Source: Enteractinococcus coprophilus
GTDB lineage: Bacteria; Actinomycetota; Actinomycetes; Actinomycetales; Micrococcaceae
Direction: 5' to 3'
Length of the DNA stretch: 64,000 nt
Assembly (NCBI RefSeq): GCF_006716305.1
Contig: NZ_VFOU01000002.1
Span: 434,001-498,000 of the forward strand
The position numbers and the translations under genes are program-made. Positions within the stretch are counted from its first letter, which is position 1. Each line of letters begins with the position of its first letter. Positions 44,450-53,171 of the stretch are shown piece by piece. Under the pieces are notes generated by a model that was not told the origin of the DNA, searched no databases, and was given only the letters and a program-made list of their open reading frames with translations.

Positions 44450-47137
44450 TTATGCTGTCTCAACGGCTTGGCGTAGTGCGGTGAGCGCTTCATCGATCTT
44501 GGCAGCGTCCTGTCCCCCACCTTGGGCGAGGTCTGGTTTACCACCGCCGCCACCGCCGAGGACCTGCGATGCGGTCTTGACCAGGTTACCTGCTCTCAGA
44601 CCAAGGTCCTGTGCCCCGTCATTGACGGCAATGACTATGAGCGGACGATTATTGGCTACACCCACTAATGCCACGACGATGTTCTGGTTTCCTGCTTTAC
44701 TCAACCGGTCACGCAGATCCGTGACGGTGGAACGCAGATCGTCGGCACTGGAGATTTCACCCAGCTGCTGCGCCAATAGCGTCACATTGCCCACGGTCTC
44801 GGCTTCATTCACAAGTTTGCCTGTTTGTGCGAGCATCTGCTGGGCTTGTAAAGCAGCCAGTTCTTTTTCTAGCTCGCGCAGGCGAGCAAGCGTTTGTTCC
44901 ACTCGGCTTGGGATTTCGGTCGTCGGTACTTTCAGCATGGCCGATAGCTGATTGACCAACGTCCGTTCGGCGGCGAAATGTTCAAAAGCATCTAGGCCTA
45001 CCAAAGCTTCGACTCGTCGGTTGCCTGCGCCGACTGATTGCTCGGTAAGAAGTGCCAGGGTGCCGATCTCAGCTGTCGATGAGACGTGGGTTCCGCCGCA
45101 TAGTTCGCGAGACCAGGCCCCATCGATTTCGACGACGCGGACGCGGTCGCCGTATTTTTCTCCGAACAGGCTCATCGCACCCATGTTCTTGGCTTCTTGC
45201 AAGCTAGTTTCCACGGTGTAGACCGTGAAGTTATCTCGGATGGCGATGTTCGACAGTTCTTCAACTTCGCGACGTGCCGCATCGGATAGCGCGTCCTGCC
45301 AGCGGAAGTCAAAGCGCAGGTAGCCTTCTTTATTGAATGATCCTGCCTGAACAGCTTCTGGGCCGAGGATCTGGTGGAGTGCGGCATGAACAATATGCGT
45401 CGCGGAGTGGGCTTTCTGAGCATCCAGTCGGCGCTGCAGATCGATCGCTGCAACTGCCTCAGCACCTAGGGACGCTTCACCTTCGCGGATAATGCCCCGG
45501 TGCACAGCTAGACCCTTGATGGGCGACTGTACATCGGTAATCTCGATGACGAATCCATTGCCGGTGATTAATCCCGTGTCAGCGGCTTGACCGCCAGCTT
45601 CGGCATAAAATGGGGTCGCATCCAACACCAGCTCGATCTGCTGGCCTTGTTCCGCCACTGGTGCTTGCTGACCGTTGACCAGCAACGAGCGGATCCGCGA
45701 TTGTGTGGTGTGTTCGGTGTATCCGGTAAATACTGTGTCTTCACCGGCGTGAGCTTCATAGTAGAGACTCGTATCAGCGTGGCCCGTCTTTTTGGCTTTG
45801 GCATCTTTGCGTGCACGTTCACGCTGTTCTTGCATCAGTTCCATGAACTTGTCTTGATCTACGGCAACCCCGGCCTCCTCGGCCATCTCTAAGGTGAGGT
45901 CAATTGGGAAACCGTACGTGTCGTGCAGCTCGAATGCCGCGTCTCCCGACAGGGCACTTCCGGCTTCACGAGCTTGTGCCACTGAGGACTCCAGGCGGGT
46001 GGTGCCTGCTGCAATGGTGCGTAAGAATGCGCGTTCTTCGGCATAGGCGATCCGAGAGATCCGTTCAAAATCTTCGGCAACTTCAGGATATGACCCACGC
46101 ATAGCATCCCGCGAGATAGGCAGGAGTTCAGGCAGCACGGCACTGTCGACCCCCATTAAACGCATCGCGCGGACAGCACGACGAATCAACCGGCGGAGAA
46201 CATATCCGCCGCCTTCGTTGCCCGGGACGACCCCGTCGCTGATGAGCATCAGCGTCGAACGGATGTGGTCGGCGACATAGCGTAAGCGCATGTCGTTAGC
46301 AAAATGCGGGTCATCCGAGTTTTCGGTCGAGGTATAGGTGATACCTGCGAGTTCTGCCGCTCGATCAAGCACTGGACGGACCTGGTCGGTCTCGTACATA
46401 TTTTCGACGTCTTGCAGGATCATCGCCAGGCGTTCCATACCCAGTCCAGTATCGATATTCTTGTTGGCTAATTCGCCGACGATATCGAAGTCCGCTTGGC
46501 TTCGAACCTCACCCAGCTGGTATTGCATGAACACGAGGTTCCATATTTCTAGGTAGCGAGTATCATCTGCTGCAGGGCCACCCTCGATGCCGTATTCGGG
46601 TCCGCGATCATAGAAAATTTCCGAACATGGGCCACCGGGACCAGGTTGGCCTGTGTGCCAATAATTATCTTCCTTACCGATGCGTTGGATACGCTCCGCA
46701 GGGATCTTGACGATGTCGCGCCAGATGCCATAGGCCTCATCGTCTTCTTCATACACGGTGACCCACAGACGCTCTGGGTCTAGCCCGTAGCCGCCATCAT
46801 CCTGAGCAGTGGTCAGCAGCTCCCACGCCATCGTGATAGCGCCTTGTTTGAAGTAGTCACCGAATGAAAAGTTACCGGCCATTTGGAAAAATGTGCCGTG
46901 TCGGGCGGTTTTGCCGACCTCTTCAATATCAGCGGTACGAATACATTTTTGTACCGATACTGCACGCTGATACGGAGGGGTTTGCTGGCCAAGAAAGTAC
47001 GGGATAAACGGGACCATGCCGGCGACAGTGAACAGCAACGATGGATCAGGTGAGACCAACGACGCCGAGGGAACTACGGTGTGGGCTTTCTTTTCAAAGA
47101 ACGCAGTCCAGCGGCGGGCAATTTCATGAGTTTGCAT
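44450..47137 (-). CDS. alaS: Alanyl-tRNA synthetase
   Basis: Charges tRNA-Ala and edits misactivated serine and glycine. The 895-residue chain holds the class II catalytic core (1-~250, with GTFFQMAGNFSFGDYFKQGAI), the tRNA-recognition domain, the editing domain with zinc-binding HSATHIVHAALH (about 575) and CGGTHVSSTAEIG (about 680), and the C-Ala domain with a glycine-rich LGGGGGGKPDLAQGGG tail. All motifs are intact. A hairpin precedes the gene (47162-47181). Confidence 0.96.
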   Translation of the reverse strand: MQTHEIARRWTAFFEKKAHTVVPSASLVSPDPSLLFTVAGMVPFIPYFLGQQTPPYQRAVSVQKCIRTADIEEVGKTARHGTFFQMAGNFSFGDYFKQGAITMAWELLTTAQDDGGYGLDPERLWVTVYEEDDEAYGIWRDIVKIPAERIQRIGKEDNYWHTGQPGPGGPCSEIFYDRGPEYGIEGGPAADDTRYLEIWNLVFMQYQLGEVRSQADFDIVGELANKNIDTGLGMERLAMILQDVENMYETDQVRPVLDRAAELAGITYTSTENSDDPHFANDMRLRYVADHIRSTLMLISDGVVPGNEGGGYVLRRLIRRAVRAMRLMGVDSAVLPELLPISRDAMRGSYPEVAEDFERISRIAYAEERAFLRTIAAGTTRLESSVAQAREAGSALSGDAAFELHDTYGFPIDLTLEMAEEAGVAVDQDKFMELMQEQRERARKDAKAKKTGHADTSLYYEAHAGEDTVFTGYTEHTTQSRIRSLLVNGQQAPVAEQGQQIELVLDATPFYAEAGGQAADTGLITGNGFVIEITDVQSPIKGLAVHRGIIREGEASLGAEAVAAIDLQRRLDAQKAHSATHIVHAALHQILGPEAVQAGSFNKEGYLRFDFRWQDALSDAARREVEELSNIAIRDNFTVYTVETSLQEAKNMGAMSLFGEKYGDRVRVVEIDGAWSRELCGGTHVSSTAEIGTLALLTEQSVGAGNRRVEALVGLDAFEHFAAERTLVNQLSAMLKVPTTEIPSRVEQTLARLRELEKELAALQAQQMLAQTGKLVNEAETVGNVTLLAQQLGEISSADDLRSTVTDLRDRLSKAGNQNIVVALVGVANNRPLIVIAVNDGAQDLGLRAGNLVKTASQVLGGGGGGKPDLAQGGGQDAAKIDEALTALRQAVETA

Positions 47138-47161
47138 AACTGTTTTCCATCACGAGCTAGG

Positions 47162-47181
47162 AACCGGTGACGCTACCGGTT
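47162..47181. repeat. Hairpin between the DUF6167-like gene and alaS
   Basis: AACCGGT - 6 nt - ACCGGTT, a perfect 7-bp inverted repeat 25 nt before the alaS ATG. No T-run follows, so it is not a standard terminator; it may affect alaS translation. Confidence 0.4.
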
Positions 47182-47207
47182 GATTGAATACTACTGAGAG
47201 CTAGAGA

Positions 47208-47531
47208 TTACTCGGCCCGTACCGAGGCTACATTCGTTACTTCGCCTTGCAGCGGCTGGACCCCATTGAGGTCTTCGACAACCGGCGGGGCAGGCTCTAC
47301 TCTACTGAGCGCGGGGATCTGATCGCGCACAGTTGTGAAGAAGCCTTTCGCGGATTCCACGATGATAGAGGCAGCACCTTCACCAATGTTGCGGCCGATG
47401 TTTTCTGGTGCCAGCGAGGTGCGCAGGGCCTCTTCGGCCCGAATGGCGGCTGCGTCTCGGCCCTTGGATAATTTCGAGTGACCGTACCACCCGAGTGCCG
47501 CTCCGACTCCGACAAGTAAAACTCGTTTCAC
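47208..47531 (-). CDS. Small membrane-associated protein (DUF6167-like)
   Basis: A 107-residue protein with a short hydrophobic N-terminal helix (MKRVLLVGVGAALGWYGHSKLSKG), a helical middle (RAEEALRTSLAPENIGRNIGEGAASIIVESAKGFFTTVRDQI) and a polar tail. Position between rpsD and alaS and the sequence pattern resemble the actinobacterial DUF6167 family; function unknown. GTG start with AAAGGGAC upstream. TTGG-TAGAGT at 47566-47571 is a plausible extended -10 for this gene and alaS. Confidence 0.75.
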   Translation of the reverse strand: MKRVLLVGVGAALGWYGHSKLSKGRDAAAIRAEEALRTSLAPENIGRNIGEGAASIIVESAKGFFTTVRDQIPALSRVEPAPPVVEDLNGVQPLQGEVTNVASVRAE

Positions 47532-47565
47532 GACCGCAGTCCCTTTCTGATGCTGAATCGTCCCT

Positions 47566-47571
47566 ACTCTA
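47566..47571 (-). promoter_or_regulatory. Probable extended -10 promoter for the DUF6167-like gene and alaS
   Basis: TGG-TAGAGT on the minus strand, 34 nt before the GTG start and just after the rpsD terminator. It fits the extended -10 pattern; no clear -35. Confidence 0.45.
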
Positions 47572-47626
47572 CCAAGCTGCCAAGTCTATCGGTTTTCGAA
47601 GACATGACTTGTCGAGAAACACCACC

Positions 47627-47664
47627 GGCCCGGTGCCTTGTCAGAACGCAAGGACCACCGAGCC
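47627..47664 (-). terminator. rpsD terminator hairpin
   Basis: On the minus strand GGCTCGGTG-GT-CCTTG pairs with CAAGG-CACCGGGCC around an 8-nt loop; the one mismatch on DNA is a G-U wobble in the minus-strand RNA, which shows the direction. It lies 24 nt after the rpsD stop and is followed by a T-containing GGTGGTGTTTC. Confidence 0.7.
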
Positions 47665-47688
47665 GGGGATGTTAACGAAAAACTATGC

Positions 47689-48315
47689 TTAGCGCGAGTA
47701 GTGCTCGACGACCAGGTTTTCTTGAATTGACACTGGAATGTCAGCACGTTTTGGTTCACGGACCAGGGTAGCGCGCAGTTTGTCGATTTCGACGTCCAGG
47801 TAGCCTGGCACATCTGGCAGGACTTCCTGGTGTGCACCGGTTGCAGCGATCTGGAATGGCACCATTGATTCGCTGCGTTCCGCAACGTGAATCAGCTGGC
47901 CTTCTTTGACCTGGAATGATGGGCGGTCAACACGCTGACCATCAACCAGAATGTGCTGGTGAACAACCAGCTGACGAGCCTGTGCGATGGTGCGAGCGAA
48001 GCCGGCACGCAGCACGAGGGCGTCAAGACGAGATTCCAGCATTTCGACCAGGTTTTCACCGGCCAGACCCGAACGGCGGCGTGCTTCGTTGAAGTAACGC
48101 ACCATCTGGGCTTCACGAATGTTGTAAATGGCCCGCAGACGCTGCTTTTCCTTCAGACGAACCGAGTAGTCAGAATCCTGACGGCGACGAGCACGGCCGT
48201 GCTGTCCTGGACCGTAGGGACGACGTTCCATGTACTTTTCAGCTTTTGGAGTCAGTGCAATGCCCAGTGCACGCGAGTGGCGCACTGTGCGACGGGTACG
48301 TAGACCTTTAGCCAT
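47689..48315 (-). CDS. rpsD: 30S ribosomal protein S4
   Basis: Primary 16S rRNA-binding protein that starts assembly of the 5' domain, and a translational regulator in many bacteria. The 208 residues show RTRRTVRHSRALGIALTPKAEK, YGPGQHGRARRRQDSDYSVRLKEKQRLRAIYNI and the S4 RNA-binding domain (LESRLDALVLRAGFARTIAQARQLVVHQHILVDGQRV, about 92-128). There is no N-terminal Cys4 zinc site, so it is the zinc-free (C-minus) form. AAAAGGAAG precedes the ATG. It stands alone, away from the rpoA operon, behind a structured leader. Confidence 0.97.
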   Translation of the reverse strand: MAKGLRTRRTVRHSRALGIALTPKAEKYMERRPYGPGQHGRARRRQDSDYSVRLKEKQRLRAIYNIREAQMVRYFNEARRRSGLAGENLVEMLESRLDALVLRAGFARTIAQARQLVVHQHILVDGQRVDRPSFQVKEGQLIHVAERSESMVPFQIAATGAHQEVLPDVPGYLDVEIDKLRATLVREPKRADIPVSIQENLVVEHYSR

Positions 48316-48361
48316 GATTGTGGCTTCCTTTTCTTGTCATGCGGCATCGTTGGGTTTGTTA

Positions 48362-48402
48362 TCACTGACATGACAGAGCCGACTAGCTATTTCTGTCAGT
48401 GA
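48362..48402 (-). promoter_or_regulatory. rpsD leader with two mutually exclusive hairpins
   Basis: On the minus strand TCACTGACAGA can pair with the nearby TCTGTCA (7 bp) or with the following TGTCAGTGA (9 bp, perfect); the two pairings use the same bases. The element lies 47-87 nt before the rpsD ATG. It is a candidate S4 autoregulatory switch (inference). Confidence 0.45.
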
Positions 48403-48508
48403 ATCCTGGCCTCTGATGTCAATGTTTTCCAGAGAGGTGAGGGTTATACCGCCAACCGTCATTACTGCCGTTTCTGCAAAGCTGTAGAAACGTGCCAGAC
48501 AAGGGGTT

Positions 48509-48514
48509 AGCCTA
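48509..48514 (-). promoter_or_regulatory. Probable extended -10 promoter of rpsD
   Basis: TGC-TAGGCT on the minus strand fits the extended -10 pattern, about 194 nt before the rpsD ATG and 21 nt after the rarA stop, leaving a long leader. Confidence 0.4.
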
Positions 48515-48535
48515 GCAGATTCCGAAGCTGGGGCC

Positions 48536-50008
48536 CTAATCGTTGGCAGTGTTGTCCTGGGCAGGCTTGGGTGCCTGTTGCTTCGTGTTATTCGATTCGG
48601 CTTCAGGTTCCGGCTGAGGTTGTGGCATGGGTCGATTCCGCAACACCGCCCGCAGACGCTCGACTCGCTCCCCCAGCATGTGTTCTCGACCGTTGCCAGT
48701 GGGCTGATAATATTCTCGTCCCACAAGCTCATCGGGCAAATATTGTTGGTCGATGATCGCATGCGGGTATGAATGCGGGTACTTGTAACCCACACCGTGG
48801 CCTAGCGCTTTGGCTCCGGGATAGTGGGCATCGCGTAGCGGTTTCGGCACGTTGCCGGCACGCCCAGATTTCACATCCGCTAATGCGGCATCAATAGCCG
48901 TATACGAGGCATTCGATTTCGGGGCAGTCGCCAGATGCACCACGGCTTGTGCCAGGGGGATGCGTCCTTCGGGCATGCCAATCAGCTGGACTGCCTGAGC
49001 GGCAGCAACAGCGGTTTGTAATGCCGTGGGGTCGGCCATACCGACATCCTCCGAAGCATGCACGATGAGACGTCGTGCAATATAACGTGGATCTTCTCCG
49101 GCATGAATCATGCGAGCCAAATAATGCAAGGCAGCATCAACATCGGAGCCACGAATGGATTTAATAAACGCAGAAATCACGTCGTAGTGTTGATCGCCGT
49201 CTTTGTCATATCGCAGGACCGCCTGATCCATAGCTCGGGCGGCGTGCTCAACCGTAATTACCGCCGTGGTGCTCCCGGTCCCTAATTGATCCAGGGCAAC
49301 TCCCGCCGCAGCTTCCAGGGTCGTCAGCGCACGCCGCGCATCTCCCTGGGCCATACGAATCAGATAATCGCGTGCTTCGGTGTCGAGTTCTACGGTGTCA
49401 TTGAGTCCGCGTTCTTCGGTCAGCGCGCGATCAAGGAGCGTGCCAATATCGTCATCGGTCAAAGGTTCAAGGGTGAGCATGATGGAACGCGACAATAAGG
49501 GCGCGACCACCGAGAATGACGGGTTTTCGGTGGTCGCGGCAACCAGGATGACCCAACCATTTTCAACACCCGGTAACAGAGCATCTTGTTGTGCTTTATT
49601 GAAACGGTGAATCTCATCCAAGAAAAGGATGGTGGTCCGACCGTACAGGTCGCGATTATCGAGAGCTTGGTCCATGACCTGACGAACATCTTTCACGCCG
49701 GCTGAGATAGCCGAGAGCTCGACGAATTTGCGGTCTGGAGCCTGAGAAATGACGTGTGCCAGGGTTGTCTTACCGGTACCGGGCGGGCCGTAGAGGATGA
49801 GCGAACTGGGTCCGATATTCTTCGAACCGGTCGTTTCGGTGAGTTGGCGTAGCGGCGAACCCGGTGTGAGAAGGTGTTGCTGCCCCACGAGCTCATCCAG
49901 GGTTCGTGGACGCATTCGCACTGCTAATGGGGCACCGGCAGAGGCTCTACCGGTGGGCGCCGAACGGTCGTCGTCATCATCATGAGCCGAGGAGAACAAA
50001 TCTTGCAC
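48536..50008 (-). CDS. rarA: Replication-associated recombination protein A (RarA/MgsA)
   Basis: AAA+ ATPase that acts at stalled forks and single-strand gaps. Walker [11 protein letters not shown] is at 74-83, Walker [15 protein letters not shown] near 128-141, followed by the AAA lid and the tetramerisation domain ([27 protein letters not shown]). The polar, glutamine-rich C-terminal 40 residues are an extension. The GTG start has no usable Shine-Dalgarno spacing but TAGAGT 6 nt upstream, suggesting a leaderless mRNA. It is divergent from dtd; the starts are only 56 bp apart. Confidence 0.94.
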   Translation of the reverse strand: MQDLFSSAHDDDDDRSAPTGRASAGAPLAVRMRPRTLDELVGQQHLLTPGSPLRQLTETTGSKNIGPSSLILYGPPGTGKTTLAHVISQAPDRKFVELSAISAGVKDVRQVMDQALDNRDLYGRTTILFLDEIHRFNKAQQDALLPGVENGWVILVAATTENPSFSVVAPLLSRSIMLTLEPLTDDDIGTLLDRALTEERGLNDTVELDTEARDYLIRMAQGDARRALTTLEAAAGVALDQLGTGSTTAVITVEHAARAMDQAVLRYDKDGDQHYDVISAFIKSIRGSDVDAALHYLARMIHAGEDPRYIARRLIVHASEDVGMADPTALQTAVAAAQAVQLIGMPEGRIPLAQAVVHLATAPKSNASYTAIDAALADVKSGRAGNVPKPLRDAHYPGAKALGHGVGYKYPHSYPHAIIDQQYLPDELVGREYYQPTGNGREHMLGERVERLRAVLRNRPMPQPQPEPEAESNNTKQQAPKPAQDNTAND

Positions 50009-50014
50009 GCCTCT

Positions 50015-50020
50015 ACTCTA
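50015..50020 (-). promoter_or_regulatory. -10 box of a probable leaderless rarA mRNA
   Basis: TAGAGT on the minus strand ends 6 nt before the rarA GTG. It lies back to back with the dtd promoter. Confidence 0.5.
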
Positions 50021-50051
50021 GTGATTGTGACCAAGTTGCGATATCCGCGAC

Positions 50052-50057
50052 TACACT
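50052..50057 (+). promoter_or_regulatory. -10 box of a probable leaderless dtd mRNA
   Basis: TACACT ends 7 nt before the dtd ATG at 50065. There is no ribosome site between them. Confidence 0.5.
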
Positions 50058-50064
50058 TGGGGCC

Positions 50065-50517
50065 ATGCGTGCAGTTATACAAGTTGTTTCGTCAGCAAGT
50101 GTCACAGTTGATCAACAGACAGTCGGTAAGCTTTCAGGCCCCGGGCTGATGATTTTATTGGGCGTGCATGTCGAGGATGGCCCAGAACAAGCCGAGGCAC
50201 TCGTCGAGAAGATCGTGAACCTTCGAATTCTCGGTGACGAACAGTCAGCACTCGAACTCAACGCACCCGTTCTGGTGGTTTCACAGTTCACGTTATACGC
50301 AGATGTGCGGAAAGGACGACGCCCATCGTGGTCAAAGGCTGCCCGCCCAGAGCAGTCGGAACCATTGTATGAGTATTTCGTGGAGCAGATTCGTAATGAG
50401 GGCTTGGAAGTGGCCACCGGTGAATTTGGTGCCATGATGGACGTCTCCTTGGTGAACACCGGTCCGTTTACGTTGGTCATTGATTCAGACGACTTAGCTG
50501 CTCCCCGCCGTGGGTAA
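50065..50517 (+). CDS. dtd: D-aminoacyl-tRNA deacylase
   Basis: Removes D-amino acids and glycine mischarged on tRNA. At 150 residues it is the standard size; the two family motifs SQFTLYADVRKGRRPSW (73-89) and NTGPFT (131-136) form the chiral-proofreading site. The frame is open much farther upstream (to 49906), but MRAVIQVVSSASVTV at 50065 matches the universal DTD N-terminus and sits 7 nt after a -10 box, so I chose it. It is divergent from rarA and converges with the HIRAN gene. Confidence 0.95.
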   Translation: MRAVIQVVSSASVTVDQQTVGKLSGPGLMILLGVHVEDGPEQAEALVEKIVNLRILGDEQSALELNAPVLVVSQFTLYADVRKGRRPSWSKAARPEQSEPLYEYFVEQIRNEGLEVATGEFGAMMDVSLVNTGPFTLVIDSDDLAAPRRG

Positions 50518-50537
50518 CGTATAGCCCTGGCTTCGAT

Positions 50538-50567
50538 GCGTCAGCGCAATCAGGGATGCTGAGACGC
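50538..50567. terminator. Imperfect hairpin between dtd and the HIRAN gene
   Basis: GCGTC-AGC pairs with GCT-GA-GACGC (2-nt bulge) around a 12-nt loop, between two convergent genes. There is no T-run, so termination is uncertain. Confidence 0.35.
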
Positions 50568-50586
50568 TTGCACCGAGGTCAACAGG

Positions 50587-51132
50587 TCAGGATTTCGGGT
50601 GCCAGTATGGCGGTTGACCATCTTCTAACATTTTGCGAAGGATTGGGATATGTGGGAGGCGAAATTGATCGCCCCCATAGTAGATCTGGTCGCGGGCAAC
50701 GATGAAATCTGATCCTATTTGATCAAACAGTGGAGCATATTCTGCTGCAGCGGCAGCCTTGAGATACCCAAATTTTCGATCGCCACCGTATACCGCTACG
50801 GCGTTCGTGTCGTATTCGTTCTCTGGTTCTCTGTGTAGGAAAAAGTAGTCTGCCACGTATTTTCCCATGGTGTCGGGATCCACCCAGTGGCTAGAGCCCA
50901 CTACGCGAAACACCCGCTCGGCGTCATGCCGGAGGTCGATCGCAACGCTGGGGATTTCTCGATGGTGAATCGTTATACCAAAAGACCCCTCGTCAGGTGT
51001 CTGCCCGGCTCCTTCACGGTGTGGGCGGTCGACGGTGGTGCTCTTGCCCGCTGAATCGGCCTGTCGCTTGTTTCGGGTGCGCAGCAAGTAGATGATGACG
51101 ACGATCGCAAGCGCTAAGAAGAACAAGGTCAT
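50587..51132 (-). CDS. Single-pass membrane protein with HIRAN-like domain
   Basis: A 181-residue protein with an N-terminal membrane helix (MTLFFLALAIVVIIYLL) followed by a basic RTRNKRQ stop-transfer, a polar linker and a C-terminal domain of about 105 residues. That domain reads FRVVGSSHW, then REPENEYDTNAVAVYGGDRKFGYLKAAAAAEYAPL, the pattern of HIRAN domains, which in other proteins bind DNA 3' ends; here the membrane location makes that role uncertain. I chose ATG 51132: it lies 7 nt after TAGAAT, and the upstream part of the frame would overlap that promoter. Function unknown. Confidence 0.75.
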   Translation of the reverse strand: MTLFFLALAIVVIIYLLRTRNKRQADSAGKSTTVDRPHREGAGQTPDEGSFGITIHHREIPSVAIDLRHDAERVFRVVGSSHWVDPDTMGKYVADYFFLHREPENEYDTNAVAVYGGDRKFGYLKAAAAAEYAPLFDQIGSDFIVARDQIYYGGDQFRLPHIPILRKMLEDGQPPYWHPKS

Positions 51133-51139
51133 GCAATAA

Positions 51140-51145
51140 ATTCTA
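51140..51145 (-). promoter_or_regulatory. -10 box of a probable leaderless HIRAN-gene mRNA
   Basis: TAGAAT on the minus strand, ending 7 nt before ATG 51132, with no Shine-Dalgarno sequence between. Confidence 0.55.
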
Positions 51146-51234
51146 GGCTCAATTTCCACACAAAAGACCATGCGCGAGGAAATTTCTAGGAAGAAAAAAG
51201 TCCGATTGCCATGGCAACGAGCGTGATACTAACC

Positions 51235-51274
51235 AAAATGCCGATCAGACCGTAAACGGTCCGATCGGCATTTT
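51235..51274. terminator. aspS terminator
   Basis: A 19-bp stem with one mismatch (arms 51235-51253 and 51256-51274, beginning AAAATGCCGATC and ending GATCGGCATTTT) lies 17 nt after the aspS stop. The A/T ends give a T-tract in either direction. Confidence 0.75.
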
Positions 51275-51291
51275 GTGAAGAGTCAAAAATC

Positions 51292-53103
51292 TTAGGCGTT
51301 GACTTCTTCAGTCACGTCGTCTTCTTCCGGTACATAATCCACACCAGTCTCTGTCCGCTGCGCATCGGTGATCGGAGCCGGCGCATCGGTCAACGGGTCG
51401 TGGCCATTACCGGTCTTCGGGAAGGCAATGACTTCGCGAATGGAGTCCGTTCCAGCCAGCAGTGAGATCATACGGTCCCACCCGAAGGCGATACCACCGT
51501 GTGGTGGAGCACCGTATTGGAAGGCATCGAGCAAGAAACCAAACTTTTCTTGGGCGTCTTCTTCGGAAATCCCCATGACTTTGAAGACCCGTTTTTGAAC
51601 GTCTTGGTTGTGAATACGAATCGACCCACCACCGATCTCGTTACCATTGATGACGATATCGTAGGCGTATGCCAGCGCCTCACCGGGATTGGTATCAAAG
51701 GTGTCGAGGTATTCAGGTTTTGGCGAAGTAAATGCGTGGTGCACCGCAGTCCAGGCACCATCACCCACTGCGACGTCACCCTCAGCTTCAGCCAGGGCAG
51801 CCGGTTCGAACAGTGGCGCATCGACGACCCAAACAAAGGACCAGTCTTGTTCTTCCGCGGGTACTTCAGAGTTGTTTTTGATGAGCCCAACGCGGTGACC
51901 GATTTCCACGCGTGCGGCACCCAGCAACGCGCGTGAATCTGCAGGATCACCGGCGGCAAAGAAGATCGCATCCCCTGGGTTGGCGCCAACTTTTTCTGCC
52001 AGACCAGCAAGTTCGGTTTCCGTAATATTTTTGGAAACTGGGCCGGTCATTTCGCCGTCTTCTTTGTACAAAACATAGGCCAGGCCGTGCGCACCGCGCT
52101 GCTTGGCCCATTCTTGCCATGCATCGAGCTGACGACGAGGCTGTGCGGCGCCGCCCGGCATCACAACTGCGCCGACGTATTCATTTTGGAACACCCGGAA
52201 TGGGGTGTCTTTGAAGTATTCCGTCATGTCGGTCAGTTCCAAACCGAAGCGCATGTCGGGTTTGTCCGTGCCATATTTTTCCATGGCATCTTTATAGGTG
52301 ATCCGTGGGATTGGGGTGATCACATCGACACCGATGAGCTTCCAGATCTCAGTCAGCAGCTTTTCACCAAGTTCGATGATGTCATCTTGTTCGACGAATG
52401 ATGCTTCGATATCCAGCTGCGTAAACTCCGGCTGTCGATCTGCACGAAAATCCTCGTCACGATAACAGCGTGCGATTTGGTAGTAGCGCTCAATGCCACC
52501 GACCTGTAACAGCTGTTTGAACAGCTGGGGCGACTGTGGCAGCGCATACCAGGAACCTGGTTCTAAACGTGCTGGAACCAGGAAGTCCCGAGCACCTTCC
52601 GGCGTGGAGCGTGTGAGGGTTGGGGTTTCGACTTCGATGAAGTCATGGTCGGCCAGCAGGTTTCGTGCAATACGGTTCACTTCAGAACGCAGGCGCATAA
52701 TGCGAGCCGGTTCTGGACGACGCAAATCCAGGTAGCGATGCTTCAGGCGAACCTCTTCACCGACCTCGACGTGCTCATCAATCTGGAATGGTAGCGCAGC
52801 CGCGGTGTTCAACACCGTGACTTCGGATGCGTAGAGTTCCACGTCGCCCGAAGCAATATTGGAGTTTTCAGAGCCCTCGGGACGAGCTTTAACTTCAGCG
52901 GTGACCTGTAGAACGTACTCGTTGCGCAAATGATCGAACTGGGATTCATCGTGCACCACGATTTGTGCGATACCCGAGGCATCCCGCAGGTCGATGAAAG
53001 CTACACCACCATGGTCGCGACGGCGAGCCACCCAGCCTGCCACGGTCACGGTTTGGCCAATGTGTTCGGCGTTGAGTTTGCCGAGTTGATGGGTGCGAAG
53101 CAC
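51292..53103 (-). CDS. aspS: Aspartyl-tRNA synthetase (bacterial type)
   Basis: Class II synthetase, 603 residues. The N-terminal OB anticodon domain ([28 protein letters not shown]), motif 2 [26 protein letters not shown], the bacterial GAD insertion domain (about 285-415) and motif 3 [15 protein letters not shown] are visible. Whether it also charges tRNA-Asn depends on an asnS/gatCAB complement not seen here. GTG start with AGGGGAA. It follows hisS by 68 bp. Confidence 0.96.
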   Translation of the reverse strand: MLRTHQLGKLNAEHIGQTVTVAGWVARRRDHGGVAFIDLRDASGIAQIVVHDESQFDHLRNEYVLQVTAEVKARPEGSENSNIASGDVELYASEVTVLNTAAALPFQIDEHVEVGEEVRLKHRYLDLRRPEPARIMRLRSEVNRIARNLLADHDFIEVETPTLTRSTPEGARDFLVPARLEPGSWYALPQSPQLFKQLLQVGGIERYYQIARCYRDEDFRADRQPEFTQLDIEASFVEQDDIIELGEKLLTEIWKLIGVDVITPIPRITYKDAMEKYGTDKPDMRFGLELTDMTEYFKDTPFRVFQNEYVGAVVMPGGAAQPRRQLDAWQEWAKQRGAHGLAYVLYKEDGEMTGPVSKNITETELAGLAEKVGANPGDAIFFAAGDPADSRALLGAARVEIGHRVGLIKNNSEVPAEEQDWSFVWVVDAPLFEPAALAEAEGDVAVGDGAWTAVHHAFTSPKPEYLDTFDTNPGEALAYAYDIVINGNEIGGGSIRIHNQDVQKRVFKVMGISEEDAQEKFGFLLDAFQYGAPPHGGIAFGWDRMISLLAGTDSIREVIAFPKTGNGHDPLTDAPAPITDAQRTETGVDYVPEEDDVTEEVNA

Positions 53104-53171
53104 GTTGTGTTTCCCCTTTTGAGTTCTACGTGTGGATTAAAAACTTGTGATAGTCGAAGCTAGTCTACCGC

